From: Nocardioides anomalus | GTDB taxonomy: Bacteria > Actinomycetota > Actinomycetes > Propionibacteriales > Nocardioidaceae | Reading direction: 5' to 3' | DNA: 64,000 nt | Assembly: GCF_011046535.1 (NCBI RefSeq) | Contig: NZ_CP049257.1 | Span: 372,001-436,000, forward strand | Shown: piece by piece, positions 16,912-26,624 of the stretch | Position numbering within the stretch: position 1 is the stretch's first letter | Layout: every line of letters starts with the position of its first letter | Made by a program: the position numbers and the translations under genes | Notes under the pieces: generated by a model | What the model saw: only the letters and a program-made list of their open reading frames with translations | Told to the model about the DNA's origin: nothing | Databases searched by the model: none

Positions 16912-17510
16912 CGCCGGGCCACCAGGGCGTCGTCGAGCGCCAGCACGGCCGCCGCCTGCTCCCGGGTGGCCGGGCGGTCGCCGTACAGCACGGCGTCGAA
17001 GTGGCCCGCGCTGCGGCGGACCTGGTCGGCCGAGCCGGCGTACTCCCCGGCCAGGGACTCCGCGACCTCGTGTGCCGTCGCGCCCGGCGCGTCGCCGAGC
17101 CGGCCGCGCTCGACCTGGCGCAGGGTCAGCGCGCGGAAGGCCTCGACCAGCGCCTCCTCGTGCCGCCCGGCGGCCAGCGCGGCCTCGGCCCGCGCCCGGA
17201 GCTCGTCCGCGCTGACCGTCTCGCCGGTCAGCACGGGCTGCTCGAGGCCCCGCTCGGAGGCGGTGCGCCGGGCGCGGGAGACCAGCCAGGCCAGCGCGAA
17301 GGCGAGGAGCAGGAAGACGACCATGGCCATGAAGGTCGACAGCGGCGGCGCCTGCTGGGCCTGGTCGAGGCCGCTGCCGACCTTGCGCTGGAGCCAGTCC
17401 AGGATCCGCAGGAAGACGTTCTGGTCGTGGTACTCCGGGCGCAGCAGCTCACGGCGCAGCGCAGAGCGCGCCTCGTCGCCGGAGGGGCCGAGCGGGGGGT
17501 CGAGCCTCAC
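16908..17510 (-). CDS. DUF4129 domain-containing membrane protein
   Basis: 200 residues: a short acidic/basic head with ELLRPEYHDQNVFLRILDWLQ, one membrane helix (MAMVVFLLLAFALAWLV), and a cytosolic helical DUF4129 region (AEAALAAGRHEEALVEAFRALTLRQVERG). The frame stays open far upstream but only the part after GTG 17510 is protein-like, and that GTG overlaps the upstream gene's TGA. DUF4129 commonly follows glycerophosphodiester-type membrane proteins and precedes DUF4350 and MoxR, exactly as here. Confidence 0.88.
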   Translation of the reverse strand: MRLDPPLGPSGDEARSALRRELLRPEYHDQNVFLRILDWLQRKVGSGLDQAQQAPPLSTFMAMVVFLLLAFALAWLVSRARRTASERGLEQPVLTGETVSADELRARAEAALAAGRHEEALVEAFRALTLRQVERGRLGDAPGATAHEVAESLAGEYAGSADQVRRSAGHFDAVLYGDRPATREQAAAVLALDDALVARR

Positions 17511-18604
17511 GAGGTGGTGACCCCGGCCTGCTGCATCAGCTCGACGTCGTAGGCCTCCTTGCGCATCCGCTGGTCGAGGTACTGCAGCGAGGTCACCGAG
17601 GAGGTGAACGGCGTCACGAACGCCGACGAGAGGACCTGCGAGAGCGCCTGGGACACGGTGAGCACGATGAGCGTGTACTTCAGCCCGGTCACCGCGATCA
17701 CCACCTGGGCCACGATGCTGACCGGCACGCCGACCACGTTGCCCGCGATGCCGACCACGACGAGCGTGAGCAGCGCGATGCCGAGGGTGCGCCAGAACTG
17801 GCGGCGGGTCAGCGCGAAGCCCCGCGCGACCGCACCGACCACCCCGACCGGCTCGAGCATCAGCGCCGGCACCGGGAGGTAGTAGACGCGCACCCAGAAC
17901 CACACCAGGAAGGCCAGGAAGACGGGGATGCTCACCACGGCCCACACCACGACCGCGAGGGTGCTGTCCCCGGCGGCCGCGAGGACGGCGACCCACAGCA
18001 GGACGTACGCCGCGACGACCAGCAGCGCCGACACCCCGAGCAGCAGGGCCAGCCCGACCAGCCGCCACCGCTTGCCGCGGGTGGCGGCCCAGGCCTCCCC
18101 GAGGCTGAGCCGGCGCCCGATCGCGGCCGCCGCCACCACGTGCGCGGTCATGCCGGTGACCAGGATCGTGCCGAAGGTGCTCAGCACCAGGCCGATGGCC
18201 CACGAGCCGATCGAGCCCACCACGCCGACCAGCTCCAGGTCGTCCAGGGACGACCCGTCCGTGGTGTCCAGCGAGGTGCCGACGGTGAAGCTCAGCACCG
18301 CGGTGACCACGATCGGCACCACCCACGCGACCGCCGAGACCAGCACGGCCGAGCCGACGGTGGCCTTGGGGTTGAACCGGATGACGCGGAACGCCGCGTC
18401 GTACATGTCGCCGAGCGTGAGCGGCCGCAGCGGCATCGCGCCCGGCTTGTGCGCGGCGCCGAGCATGCCCGGCGCCCACGTCGGGGGCTGCTGCGGCGGG
18501 ACCGGCGGCGGCGCCCACCCGGGCGGCGGCTGGCCGGCGTACGACGGGGGTGGCGGGGGTGGCGGCTGCCAGCCGGGCGGCGGCGGGCTCCCCGGGTCCG
18601 TCAT
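17507..18604 (-). CDS. Polytopic membrane protein with proline-rich head (GDPD membrane-domain-like)
   Basis: 365 residues. The first 45 residues are Pro/Gly/Tyr-rich and cytosolic (PPPPGWQPPPP type), followed by LRPLTLGDMYDAAFRVIRFNP, a marker of the glycerophosphoryl-diester-phosphodiesterase membrane-domain family, and about six helices. There is no catalytic GDPD domain. First gene of the five-gene minus-strand operon running down to DUF58. A GAGGAT hexamer lies exactly six bases before the ATG, compatible with leaderless transcription. Confidence 0.82.
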   Translation of the reverse strand: MTDPGSPPPPGWQPPPPPPPSYAGQPPPGWAPPPVPPQQPPTWAPGMLGAAHKPGAMPLRPLTLGDMYDAAFRVIRFNPKATVGSAVLVSAVAWVVPIVVTAVLSFTVGTSLDTTDGSSLDDLELVGVVGSIGSWAIGLVLSTFGTILVTGMTAHVVAAAAIGRRLSLGEAWAATRGKRWRLVGLALLLGVSALLVVAAYVLLWVAVLAAAGDSTLAVVVWAVVSIPVFLAFLVWFWVRVYYLPVPALMLEPVGVVGAVARGFALTRRQFWRTLGIALLTLVVVGIAGNVVGVPVSIVAQVVIAVTGLKYTLIVLTVSQALSQVLSSAFVTPFTSSVTSLQYLDQRMRKEAYDVELMQQAGVTTS

Positions 18605-18663
18605 GGGCCAATCCTCTCAGGCCGCCGCTCGCGGCGACGCGCTTCTCGTGATCGCCCGGGTGC

Positions 18664-19164
18664 TCAGGGAGCGGCGCGCTCCGCGTGGTGCGAGGGCAGC
18701 ACGCAGGCGGTGTCCAGGCCGAGCACCCGGTTGAGCCGGCCGAAGGACAGCCACGAGCCCAGGCACATGGTCAGCTCGACGATCTCGGCGTCGGAGTAGA
18801 CCGCCTTCATCCGCGCCCAGAACGCCTCGCTCAGCCCGTGGTGGTCCAGGGCGTAACGCTCGGCGTACTCCGCGGCCAGCCGGGCCCGCTCGTCCAGGTC
18901 CTCGGTGGTCCGCCACGCGGTGACCGCGTCCGGGAAGGAGTCCTCGACCCTCTCGCCCGCGCGCTCGGTGCGCCAGTCCTGGCAGAACAGGCACCCGTTG
19001 ATCTGCGCGATCCGCAGCCGCGCGGCCTCGAACTCGCGCAGCCCGAGCGTGCTGTGCTCGTAGACCGCCTGGGCGAACGCCGCGGCGGCCGGCCCGATGC
19101 CCGGCACCATCCGGCCCCAGACGTGGACGATCGGGTCCTGGCCCTCGGGGACGTCGACGATCAT
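18664..19164 (-). CDS. Carboxymuconolactone decarboxylase (AhpD-like) family protein
   Basis: 166 residues. The redox-type motif GCLFCQDW places a CxxC pair at Cys58 and Cys61, followed by the helix pattern of the AhpD-like fold (LDERARLAAEYAERYALDHHGLSEAFWARMK). Members with CxxC act as alkylhydroperoxidase-like or other oxidoreductases; the true decarboxylases lack it. The ATG overlaps the stop of the upstream DapB-like gene (ATGA), so both probably act on one substrate or stress, not identified. Confidence 0.87.
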   Translation of the reverse strand: MIVDVPEGQDPIVHVWGRMVPGIGPAAAAFAQAVYEHSTLGLREFEAARLRIAQINGCLFCQDWRTERAGERVEDSFPDAVTAWRTTEDLDERARLAAEYAERYALDHHGLSEAFWARMKAVYSDAEIVELTMCLGSWLSFGRLNRVLGLDTACVLPSHHAERAAP

Positions 19165-20306
19165 GCGGGCGCCTTCCTGCTCGAACCGGTCAACCGCCCG
19201 ACGGCGGGGGACAGGGGCACGTCGAGGCCGTCGTAGACGCCCGGCTCGGCGGCGCGCAGCCACGGGATGGCGTTGACCAGCCGGTTCGCCGCCGTGGCGT
19301 TGCCGCCGGCGGCCCGGTTGCCGACCCCGTCGACCGGCTCGTCGGTCGCCTCGAGCGACACCTCGATCCGCGGCCGGCCCTCGATGAGCACGGTGTGCGC
19401 GCCGGCGCCGCCGTCGGGCGGCACCGGCCAGTCCGCCGCCACGCCCGGCGCGATCCGGGTGACGTGCTCGACCACGATCCGCGGCACGCCGTCGACCACG
19501 CCCCGGACCTCGAAGCGCAGCGCGCCCTGGGTCCCGGCCGCGAACAGCCCGAGCGCCGTGGTCACGTCCGCCTCGAGCGGTCGGCGCTCGAGGCTCTCCT
19601 CGATCGCGTCCAGCTCGACGCCGAGCGCGCGGGCCACCAGGCGGACCTGGCCGCCCCACACCATGGTCGGCACACCCGGCGCGACCATCGGCGGCTCGTA
19701 GGACATCGACTCGCCCATCCCGACCAGCAGCCGCACCGCCTCCGCGGCGTCGTAGGTGGAGTAGTCGAAGACCTCGCGGCAGCGCACCTGCTCGACCTCG
19801 CCGGCGAGCGCGCTCACCAGCACCGGCAGCACGTCGTTGCCCCAGCCGGGATCGACGCCGGAGACGAACAGGGCCGAGCCACCCGCCCGGCACGCCTCGC
19901 GCAGCGGGTCGACCAGCGCCGCCGGGGCGCTGCGCGGGTCGTAGAGCGCGTAGACCGACGGCGTCACCACCACCGCGCCCGACGCCAGCGCCCGACGTAC
20001 GTCGGCCAGGGCCGCCTCGGGGCGCACGTCCCCGGACGCGGTGTAGGCCACCGCCCCGGCTCCGGCGAGGGCCGCGTCCACCTCGGAGGTGAGCGGCACG
20101 CCCAGCGTGCGGTCCAGCCGGGCGACGTCCCCGGCGTCCAGGCCCACCTTGTCCGGTGCACCGGTGAGCACGGCCGAGAGCCGCAGCGCGGGGTGCGCCA
20201 CCACCGCCCGGATCGCGGCGCGGCCCATGTTCCCCGTGCCCCACACGACCACGTCGGTCGGCTCGGCCGCCGGGTCGGGGAAGTAGAACGTGTTCTCGTC
20301 CGGCAC
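19161..20306 (-). CDS. Dihydrodipicolinate-reductase-like dehydrogenase
   Basis: 381 residues. N-terminal Rossmann fold with VVVWGTGNMGRAAIRAV; the DapB-like second domain contains SGVDPGWGNDVLPVL. It is much longer than true DapB (about 250-270) and lacks the DapB signature around the catalytic His, so it is more like the 2,4-diaminopentanoate-dehydrogenase-type or uncharacterised reductases annotated with the DapB N-terminal domain. NAD(P) use is expected; the substrate is unknown. GTG 20306 has TACAGT six bases upstream. Confidence 0.8.
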   Translation of the reverse strand: MPDENTFYFPDPAAEPTDVVVWGTGNMGRAAIRAVVAHPALRLSAVLTGAPDKVGLDAGDVARLDRTLGVPLTSEVDAALAGAGAVAYTASGDVRPEAALADVRRALASGAVVVTPSVYALYDPRSAPAALVDPLREACRAGGSALFVSGVDPGWGNDVLPVLVSALAGEVEQVRCREVFDYSTYDAAEAVRLLVGMGESMSYEPPMVAPGVPTMVWGGQVRLVARALGVELDAIEESLERRPLEADVTTALGLFAAGTQGALRFEVRGVVDGVPRIVVEHVTRIAPGVAADWPVPPDGGAGAHTVLIEGRPRIEVSLEATDEPVDGVGNRAAGGNATAANRLVNAIPWLRAAEPGVYDGLDVPLSPAVGRLTGSSRKAPA

Positions 20307-20312
20307 GCCCCG

Positions 20313-20318
20313 ACTGTA
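20313..20318 (-). promoter_or_regulatory. -10 box of a leaderless promoter (TACAGT)
   Basis: On the minus strand TACAGT ends six bases before GTG 20306, with no ribosome-binding site between. It would drive the reductase/CMD pair. Confidence 0.5.
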
Positions 20319-20388
20319 GGGTGGAGACCGCTCCTACCACCACCGCTGCGCCCCCGGGCGCCGCCGCGCGCGGGGGTCGGCGCCGAAT

Positions 20389-20417
20389 TTGTGGCTGCCG
20401 CCGGTCTCTGTCAGACT
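20389..20417 (+). promoter_or_regulatory. Probable S10 operon promoter
   Basis: TTGTGG (20389-20394) and CAGACT (20412-20417) are separated by 17 bases, close to the actinobacterial housekeeping consensus TTGACA-N17-TAGACT. It is the best sigma-70-like site in the 398-base gap before rpsJ. Confidence 0.5.
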
Positions 20418-20704
20418 GTTCCGGTTGCTCTGGCGGGTTGCCGGGGTGCGCCGCACGGCTTGACTCCTGAATCGCGTCTCCTGCGTTCGACGAGTTCGGC
20501 CTGCGTCCGCACCGCACCAGGAGACCCGATCAGCCCGGACGTTGCGCCGGGCGCCACACGACAAGCACACGGATCCCGGTCCGTGCCGCACGGAAAACAG
20601 TGCGACACGCCCGACCGCGGGGGTCGGTGCGGAGTGAGGCGGAGCAGCACCAGGACCCAGCAGCACCCCAGACAGCAGCGCAGACGAGAAGGACGGAGAC
20701 GAGC
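20418..20704 (+). other. Long untranslated leader of the S10 operon
   Basis: About 285 bases between the promoter and rpsJ with no convincing ORF. It contains an A/C/G-rich tract before the start (CAGCACCAGGACCCAGCAGC) and possible short stems such as CCGTGCCGCACGG. In other bacteria this leader is the target of L4 feedback; I cannot see a conserved L4-binding fold here. A ribosome-binding site GAAGGACGGAG precedes the GTG. Confidence 0.35.
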
Positions 20705-21013
20705 GTGGCGGGACAGAAGATCCGCATCAGGCTCAAGGCCTATGACCACGAGGTGATCGACACCTCGGCGCGCAAGATCGTGGACACCGTCACCCGCACG
20801 GGTGCCCGCGTCGCCGGCCCGGTGCCGCTGCCGACGGAGAAGAACGTGTACTGCGTCATCCGCTCGCCGCACAAGTACAAGGACTCGCGCGAGCACTTCG
20901 AGATGCGCACCCACAAGCGGCTCATCGACATCCTCGACCCCACGCCGAAGACGGTCGACTCGCTCATGCGTCTCGACCTGCCGGCGGGTGTCGACATCGA
21001 GATCAAGCTCTGA
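20705..21013 (+). CDS. rpsJ: 30S ribosomal protein S10
   Basis: 102 residues, full family length, with the hallmark [20 protein letters not shown] start and [15 protein letters not shown] core. S10 sits in the 30S head and, with NusB, also takes part in transcription antitermination. First gene of the S10 operon; GTG 20705 gives the expected [10 protein letters not shown] start. No tuf gene precedes it in the window, a reductase gene being upstream instead. Confidence 0.98.
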   Translation: MAGQKIRIRLKAYDHEVIDTSARKIVDTVTRTGARVAGPVPLPTEKNVYCVIRSPHKYKDSREHFEMRTHKRLIDILDPTPKTVDSLMRLDLPAGVDIEIKL

Positions 21014-21023
21014 GGTTCGAGAG

Positions 21024-21689
21024 ATGACCACCACCGAACGCACCGTGAAGGGGCTGCTGGGCACCAAGCTCGGCATGACCCAGCTGTGGGACGAGAACAA
21101 CCGCATCGTCCCCGTCACCGTCATCGCGGCCGACACCAACGTCGTGACCCAGATCCGCACCCCCGAGAAGGACGGCTACAACGCCATCCAGGTCGGGTAC
21201 GGCGAGATCGACGGTCGCAAGGTCACCAAGCCGCAGGCCGGCCAGTTCACGACGGCCGGCACCACGCCGCGCCGCCACCTGGTCGAGATCCGCACTCTGT
21301 CCGCCGGTGAGTTCACCGTCGGCCAGGAGCTCCCGGTCGACACCTTCGCCGCCGGCGAGGAGATCGACGTGACCGGCACCAGCAAGGGCAAGGGCTTCGC
21401 CGGTGGCATGAAGCGCCACGGCTTCTCCGGCGTCTCCGCCTCGCACGGTGCCCACCGCAACCACCGCAAGCCGGGCTCCATCGGCGCCTGCGCCACCCCG
21501 GGTCGTGTCTTCAAGGGCACCCGGATGGCCGGCCGGATGGGCGGCGACACGGTCACCACCCAGAACCTCACCGTGCACGCGGTGGACGCCGACAAGGGTC
21601 TGATCCTCATCAAGGGCGCCGTCCCCGGCCCCAAGGGCAGCCTCGTCGTGCTCCGCTCCGCGGCCAAGAAGACCACCGAGGAGGCCTGA
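21024..21689 (+). CDS. rplC: 50S ribosomal protein L3
   Basis: 221 residues. [15 protein letters not shown] at the N-terminus and the conserved loop [17 protein letters not shown] with [15 protein letters not shown], which reaches toward the peptidyl-transferase centre. ATG 21024 starts ten bases after rpsJ. An early 23S assembly protein. Confidence 0.98.
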   Translation: MTTTERTVKGLLGTKLGMTQLWDENNRIVPVTVIAADTNVVTQIRTPEKDGYNAIQVGYGEIDGRKVTKPQAGQFTTAGTTPRRHLVEIRTLSAGEFTVGQELPVDTFAAGEEIDVTGTSKGKGFAGGMKRHGFSGVSASHGAHRNHRKPGSIGACATPGRVFKGTRMAGRMGGDTVTTQNLTVHAVDADKGLILIKGAVPGPKGSLVVLRSAAKKTTEEA

Positions 21690-21691
21690 GC

Positions 21692-22477
21692 ATGGCTGCC
21701 ACCAAGAGCAACGTCGACCTCCCCGCCGAGATCTTCGACGTCGAGGTCAACATCCCGCTGATCCACCAGGTCGTCGTGGCCCAGCAGGCCGCTGCGCGCC
21801 AGGGCACCGCCGCCACCAAGACCCGCGGCGAGGTCCGCGGCGGTGGCAAGAAGCCCTACAAGCAGAAGGGCACCGGCCGCGCCCGCCAGGGCTCGACCCG
21901 CGCCCCGCAGTTCGCCGGCGGTGGCGTCGTCCACGGCCCGCAGCCGCGCAGCTACGACCAGCGCACCCCCAAGAAGATGAAGGCCGCCGCCCTGCGCGGT
22001 GCCCTCTCCGACCGGGCGCGTGAGGACCGGGTCCACGTCGTCGACGGCTTCGGCCTGGGCGACGCCCCGTCCACCAAGGCCGCGCTGGCCGCGCTGGTGG
22101 CGCTGAGCGAGCGCTCGCGGTTCCTCGTGGTCCTCGAGCGCACCGACGCCGTCACCTGGCTCTCGCTGCGCAACGCCCGCGGCGTGCACATCGTGGCCGT
22201 CGACCAGCTCAACACCTACGACGTGGTCGCCTCCGACGACGTGGTCTTCACCCGCGGCGCGTTCGACGCGTTCGTGGGCGGCACGGCCAGCTCGAGCGAC
22301 CGCCCGGCGACGGTTACCCAGGCCCCGGCCGACGACGCCGTGGCCGCCGGTGCCGAGCAGAGCGAGGCGCCGGCGGAGAAGCCGGCCAAGAAGGCCGCCG
22401 CCAAGAAGACCGCCGCGAAGAAGACGGCTGCGGACAAGCCGGCCCAGGCCGACGACGCTGAGGAGGCCTCCGAGTGA
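21692..22477 (+). CDS. rplD: 50S ribosomal protein L4 with Lys/Ala-rich C-terminal tail
   Basis: 261 residues against about 205-215 in most bacteria. The core has the tunnel loop with [20 protein letters not shown] and the RNA-binding C-terminal half. After about residue 200 comes an extra acidic then basic tail containing [21 protein letters not shown]4 lines the exit tunnel and is the operon autoregulator in E. coli; whether this holds here is unknown. A very similar tail is on L22 two kilobases downstream. Confidence 0.97.
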   Translation: MAATKSNVDLPAEIFDVEVNIPLIHQVVVAQQAAARQGTAATKTRGEVRGGGKKPYKQKGTGRARQGSTRAPQFAGGGVVHGPQPRSYDQRTPKKMKAAALRGALSDRAREDRVHVVDGFGLGDAPSTKAALAALVALSERSRFLVVLERTDAVTWLSLRNARGVHIVAVDQLNTYDVVASDDVVFTRGAFDAFVGGTASSSDRPATVTQAPADDAVAAGAEQSEAPAEKPAKKAAAKKTAAKKTAADKPAQADDAEEASE

Positions 22478-22779
22478 GCACCCTGCACAAGGACCACCGC
22501 GACGTGCTCATCGCGCCGGTCGTCTCCGAGAAGAGCTACAGCCTCCTCGACGCCAACAAGTACACCTTCCTGGTGCACCCCGACGCCAACAAGACCGAGA
22601 TCAAGATCGCGGTGGAGAAGGTGTTCGGCGTCAAGGTGACCTCGGTCAACACCCTCAACCGCCCGGGCAAGACGCGGCGGACCCGCAACGGGCTGGGCAA
22701 GCGCAAGGACACCAAGCGCGCCGTCGTCAGCCTCGCCGAGGGCCACCGCATCGACATCTTCGGAGGACCGGTTTCCTGA
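22474..22779 (+). CDS. rplW: 50S ribosomal protein L23
   Basis: 101 residues. [30 protein letters not shown] is the family core. L23 borders the tunnel exit and is the docking site of trigger factor and SRP. GTG 22474 overlaps the rplD stop by four bases; its TGA overlaps the rplB ATG. Confidence 0.97.
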   Translation: MSTLHKDHRDVLIAPVVSEKSYSLLDANKYTFLVHPDANKTEIKIAVEKVFGVKVTSVNTLNRPGKTRRTRNGLGKRKDTKRAVVSLAEGHRIDIFGGPVS

Positions 22780-23615
22780 TGGCCATTCGCAAGTACAAGC
22801 CGACCACCCCGGGCCGTCGCGGCTCGTCGGTCGCCGACTTCGTCGAGATCACCCGGACCACCCCGGAGAAGTCCCTGACCAAGCCGCTGCCCAAGAAGGG
22901 CGGCCGCAACAACCAGGGCCGGATCACCACCCGTCACCAGGGTGGTGGCCACAAGCGGGCCTACCGGATCATCGACTTCCGTCGCTACGACAAGGACGGC
23001 GTCCCGGCCAAGGTCGCGCACATCGAGTACGACCCCAACCGCACCGCCCGCATCGCGCTGCTGCACTACGCCGACGGCGAGAAGCGCTACATCATCGCGC
23101 CGCGCAACCTGGCGCAGGGCACCGTGGTGGAGTCCGGCGCCAACGCCGACATCAAGGTGGGCAACAACCTGCCGCTGCGCCACATCCCGGTCGGCACGAC
23201 GATCCACGCGATCGAGCTGCGTCCCGGCGGCGGGGCCAAGATCGCCCGCTCGGCCGGCATGAGCGCCCAGCTCGTGGCCCGCGAGGGCTCGCGCGCGACG
23301 CTGCGCATGCCCTCGGGCGAGATGCGCTTCGTCGACGTGCGCTGCCGCGCCACCATCGGCGAGGTCGGCAACGCCGAGCAGTCCAACATCAACTGGGGCA
23401 AGGCCGGCCGCATGCGCTGGAAGGGCAAGCGCCCGACCGTCCGCGGTGTCGTCATGAACCCGGTCGACCACCCGCACGGCGGTGGCGAGGGCAAGACCTC
23501 CGGTGGCCGTCACCCGGTCTCGCCGTGGGGCAAGCCCGAGGGCCGCACGCGCAAGCGCAAGTCCTCCGACAGCCAGATCATCCGTCGCCGCCGTACCGGC
23601 AAGGGTAGGAAGTAA
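22779..23615 (+). CDS. rplB: 50S ribosomal protein L2
   Basis: 278 residues. Typical start [18 protein letters not shown], and the conserved C-terminal stretch [14 protein letters not shown] with the histidine near the peptidyl-transferase centre. Binds 23S rRNA domain IV and is essential for subunit joining. ATG 22779 overlaps the rplW stop (TGATG). Confidence 0.98.
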   Translation: MAIRKYKPTTPGRRGSSVADFVEITRTTPEKSLTKPLPKKGGRNNQGRITTRHQGGGHKRAYRIIDFRRYDKDGVPAKVAHIEYDPNRTARIALLHYADGEKRYIIAPRNLAQGTVVESGANADIKVGNNLPLRHIPVGTTIHAIELRPGGGAKIARSAGMSAQLVAREGSRATLRMPSGEMRFVDVRCRATIGEVGNAEQSNINWGKAGRMRWKGKRPTVRGVVMNPVDHPHGGGEGKTSGGRHPVSPWGKPEGRTRKRKSSDSQIIRRRRTGKGRK

Positions 23616-23620
23616 CCGAC

Positions 23621-23902
23621 ATGCCTCGCAGCCTGAAGAAGGGCCCCTTCGTCGACGACCACCTGCAGAAGAAGGTGGACGCGGAGAACGACAAGGGCAG
23701 CCACAACGTCATCAAGACCTGGTCGCGCCGGTCGATGATCGTGCCGGACATGATCGGGCACACCATCGCCGTCCACGACGGCCGCAAGCACGTGCCGGTC
23801 TTCGTGACCGACTCCATGGTGGGCCACAAGCTCGGCGAGTTCGCGCCCACCCGCACCTACCGCGGTCACGTCAAGGAAGACCGGAAGGGACGTCGTCGAT
23901 GA
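23621..23902 (+). CDS. rpsS: 30S ribosomal protein S19
   Basis: 93 residues, [19 protein letters not shown] at the start and the conserved [22 protein letters not shown]. Located in the 30S head next to S13, contacting A-site tRNA. Its TGA overlaps the rplV ATG (ATGA). Confidence 0.97.
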   Translation: MPRSLKKGPFVDDHLQKKVDAENDKGSHNVIKTWSRRSMIVPDMIGHTIAVHDGRKHVPVFVTDSMVGHKLGEFAPTRTYRGHVKEDRKGRRR

Positions 23903-24444
23903 GCACCGCTGAGCGCCAGCGCACCAGCGCCCGCCGCGACTCGCTGCTGGGCGACCGTCCCGGCGCCTTCGCCAGCGCCCGCTACGTGCGGGTGACGCCG
24001 CTGAAGGCGCGCCGGGTCGTCGACCTGGTCCGCGGCCTGCCGGTCAACCAGGCCCTGGCCACCCTCGCGTTCGCCCCGCAGGCGGCCGCCGAGACCGTGC
24101 ACAAGGTCCTGCGCAGCGCCGTCGCCAACGCCGAGACCACCGAGGGCCTCGACACCCAGAACCTGGTCGTGTCGGTGGCGCAGGTCGACGAGGGCCCGAC
24201 GATGAAGCGCTGGCGCCCCCGTGCCCAGGGCCGGGCGACCCGCATCAACAAGCGGACCAGCCACATCACCCTCGTCCTCGAGCCGGCCGCGCCGGCGCCG
24301 GTGGTCGAGAGGCCCGCCAAGAAGGCCGCGGCCAAGAAGACCGCGAGCAAGAAGGCGGCCGAGGCCCCCGCAGCCAAGAAGACCACCACCAAGAAGGCCG
24401 CCGCCAAGAAGGCTGCGACCGAGACGACTGGAGAGGATGCCTGA
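23899..24444 (+). CDS. rplV: 50S ribosomal protein L22 with histone-like C-terminal tail
   Basis: 181 residues against about 110-120 in most bacteria. The core carries [20 protein letters not shown] and the tunnel beta-hairpin with [21 protein letters not shown]. From about residue 132 a repetitive Lys/Ala/Thr tail follows ([18 protein letters not shown], later [17 protein letters not shown]). The tail would extend from the ribosome surface near the tunnel exit. It matches the L4 tail in style and partly in DNA sequence. ATG 23899 is fixed by coupling to rpsS. Confidence 0.96.
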   Translation: MSTAERQRTSARRDSLLGDRPGAFASARYVRVTPLKARRVVDLVRGLPVNQALATLAFAPQAAAETVHKVLRSAVANAETTEGLDTQNLVVSVAQVDEGPTMKRWRPRAQGRATRINKRTSHITLVLEPAAPAPVVERPAKKAAAKKTASKKAAEAPAAKKTTTKKAAAKKAATETTGEDA

Positions 24445-25286
24445 TGGGCCAGAAGATCAACCCGAACGGGTTCCGGCTCGGCATCTCCACCGACCACAAG
24501 TCCCGCTGGTACGCCGACAAGCTCTACAAGAGCTACGTCGGTGAGGACGTCGCCATCCGCAAGCTGCTCTCCAAGGGCATGGAGCGGGCCGGCATCGCCA
24601 AGGTCGAGATCGAGCGCACCCGCGACCGCGTCCGGGTGGACATCCACACCGCGCGTCCGGGCATCGTGATCGGCCGGCGCGGCGCCGAGGCCGACCGCAT
24701 CCGCGGCGAGCTGGAGAAGCTCACCGGCAAGCAGGTCCAGCTGAACATCCTCGAGGTCAAGAACCCCGAGGTCGACGCCCAGCTGGTCGCGCAGGGCGTG
24801 GCCGAGCAGCTGTCCGGCCGCGTGCAGTTCCGCCGGGCCATGCGCAAGGCGATGCAGACCACGATGCGCTCGGGTGCCAAGGGCATCCGGATCCAGTGCT
24901 CGGGTCGCCTCAACGGCGCCGAGATGTCGCGCACCGAGTTCTACCGCGAGGGCCGCGTGCCCCTGCACACGCTGCGCGCGGACATCGACTACGGCTTCTA
25001 CGAGGCCCGCACGACCTTCGGCCGCATCGGTGTGAAGGTCTGGATCTACAAGGGCGAGGTCGCCGGCTCCCGGGCCGAGCGCCAGGCGCAGGCCGCGGCC
25101 CGCGCCGGCGTCCCCGGCCGTGGCGGCCGGCCGCAGCGCGGTGGCGCGGGCGACCGCCCGAGCCGCGGCTCGCGCCCGACCCGCAACGACCGTGGCGGCG
25201 ACGCCCCGGCCGCGACCGAGGCCCCGGCCGGCGGCGAGACCGCCCCGGCCGCCGCCCCGGCCGAGACCAGTGGAAGCGAGGGCTGA
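24444..25286 (+). CDS. rpsC: 30S ribosomal protein S3 with Arg-Gly-rich tail
   Basis: 280 residues against about 230 in E. coli. KH domain with [22 protein letters not shown] and C-terminal domain with [24 protein letters not shown], which lines the mRNA entry helicase site. The last 65 residues are low-complexity: Arg-Gly-rich ([20 protein letters not shown]) then Ala/Pro/Glu-rich. Starts at ATG 24444, overlapping the rplV stop. Confidence 0.97.
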   Translation: MGQKINPNGFRLGISTDHKSRWYADKLYKSYVGEDVAIRKLLSKGMERAGIAKVEIERTRDRVRVDIHTARPGIVIGRRGAEADRIRGELEKLTGKQVQLNILEVKNPEVDAQLVAQGVAEQLSGRVQFRRAMRKAMQTTMRSGAKGIRIQCSGRLNGAEMSRTEFYREGRVPLHTLRADIDYGFYEARTTFGRIGVKVWIYKGEVAGSRAERQAQAAARAGVPGRGGRPQRGGAGDRPSRGSRPTRNDRGGDAPAATEAPAGGETAPAAAPAETSGSEG

Positions 25287-25289
25287 GCC

Positions 25290-25709
25290 ATGCTGATGCC
25301 GCGTCGACTCAAGCACCGCAAGCAGCACCACCCCAAGCGGACCGGTGCCGCCAAGGGCGGCACGCGCCTGGCGTTCGGCGAGTTCGGGATCCAGGCGATC
25401 GAGGGCCACTACGTCACCAACCGCCAGATCGAGTCCGCTCGTATCGCCATGACCCGCCACATCAAGCGTGGCGGCAAGGTGTGGATCAACATCTACCCCG
25501 ACCGTCCGCTGACCAAGAAGCCGGCCGAGACCCGCATGGGCTCCGGCAAGGGCTCGCCGGAGTGGTGGATCGCCAACGTCAAGGCCGGCCGCGTCATGTT
25601 CGAGCTCTCGGGCGTCGACGAGACCGTGGCCCGCGAGGCGATGCGCCGCGCGATGCACAAGCTGCCGATGAAGTGCCGCTTCATCACCCGAGAGGCTGGT
25701 GAGTTCTGA
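25290..25709 (+). CDS. rplP: 50S ribosomal protein L16
   Basis: 139 residues. Start [17 protein letters not shown] matches the family, so the first of two in-frame ATGs (25290 rather than 25296) is chosen. Conserved loop with [18 protein letters not shown] reaches the A-site tRNA; late-assembly protein. Stop overlaps the rpmC ATG. Confidence 0.97.
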   Translation: MLMPRRLKHRKQHHPKRTGAAKGGTRLAFGEFGIQAIEGHYVTNRQIESARIAMTRHIKRGGKVWINIYPDRPLTKKPAETRMGSGKGSPEWWIANVKAGRVMFELSGVDETVAREAMRRAMHKLPMKCRFITREAGEF

Positions 25710-25966
25710 TGGCTGCTGGGACCAAGGCCCACGAGCTCGACGAGATGAACGACGTCGACCTCGAGCAGAAGCTGCGCGAGGCCAAGGAGGAGCTGTTCAA
25801 CCTGCGCTTCCAGGCCGCCACCGGCCAGCTGGAGAGCCACGGCCGGCTCCGCACGGTCAAGAAGGACATCGCCCGGATCTACACCGTGGTGCGTGAGCGC
25901 GAGCTCGGCATCCGGACCACCCCGGGCCACGACGACGACAACAAGAGCGAGGACGGTGCCGCGTGA
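25709..25966 (+). CDS. rpmC: 50S ribosomal protein L29
   Basis: 85 residues: two long helices, with [21 protein letters not shown] and [19 protein letters not shown], plus a polar acidic tail. Sits beside L23 at the tunnel exit. Its TGA overlaps the rpsQ GTG by four bases. Confidence 0.96.
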   Translation: MAAGTKAHELDEMNDVDLEQKLREAKEELFNLRFQAATGQLESHGRLRTVKKDIARIYTVVRERELGIRTTPGHDDDNKSEDGAA

Positions 25967-26259
25967 GCACTGAATCGACTGAGACCGGGAACGCGCCGGC
26001 CACCGCGGAGCGCCACAGCCGCAAGGTCCGCGAGGGTCTCGTGGTCAGCGACAAGATGGACAAGACCGTGGTCGTGGCCGTCGAGGACCGGGTGAAGCAC
26101 GCCCTGTACGGCAAGGTGCTCCGCCAGACCTCGCGGCTCAAGGCCCACGACGAGCAGAACGAGTGCGGCATCGGTGACCGCGTCCTCCTCATGGAGACCC
26201 GGCCGCTGTCCGCCACCAAGCGCTGGCGCGTCGTTCAGGTTCTGGAGAAGGCCAAGTGA
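25963..26259 (+). CDS. rpsQ: 30S ribosomal protein S17
   Basis: 98 residues with a short Ser/Thr/Glu N-terminal extension before the OB-fold core ([20 protein letters not shown] and [22 protein letters not shown]). Early 16S rRNA binder. Last gene of the classical S10 operon; rplN follows with a four-base overlap, so S10 and spc operons are continuous here. Confidence 0.96.
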   Translation: MSTESTETGNAPATAERHSRKVREGLVVSDKMDKTVVVAVEDRVKHALYGKVLRQTSRLKAHDEQNECGIGDRVLLMETRPLSATKRWRVVQVLEKAK

Positions 26260-26624
26260 TCCAGCAAGAGTCCCGCCTCAAGGTCGCCGACAACACCGGC
26301 GCCAAGGAGATCCTGTGCATCCGGGTCCTCGGTGGCTCCGGTCGGCGCTACGCCGGCATCGGTGACACCATCGTGGCCACGGTCAAGGACGCGATCCCGG
26401 GCGGCAACGTCAAGAAGGGCGACGTCGTCAAGGCGGTCGTCGTGCGCACCCGCAAGGAGCGCCGCCGGCCCGACGGGTCCTACATCAAGTTCGACGAGAA
26501 CGCCGCGGTGATCCTGCGCCAGGACGGCGAGCCGCGCGGCACGCGCATCTTCGGCCCCGTGGGCCGCGAGCTGCGCGACAAGCGGTTCATGAAGATCATC
26601 TCGCTCGCACCGGAGGTGCTGTGA
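26256..26624 (+). CDS. rplN: 50S ribosomal protein L14
   Basis: 122 residues. Start [18 protein letters not shown] and the invariant end of the barrel, DNAAVI-like [23 protein letters not shown]. Forms intersubunit bridge B8. GTG 26256 overlaps the rpsQ stop. Confidence 0.97.
   Translation: MIQQESRLKVADNTGAKEILCIRVLGGSGRRYAGIGDTIVATVKDAIPGGNVKKGDVVKAVVVRTRKERRRPDGSYIKFDENAAVILRQDGEPRGTRIFGPVGRELRDKRFMKIISLAPEVL

Noticed and set aside
17511..18611. Extension of the DUF4129 gene to 567 codons
   Set aside because: The added part lies in the wrong frame over the polytopic membrane protein gene; GTG 17510 overlaps that gene's stop.
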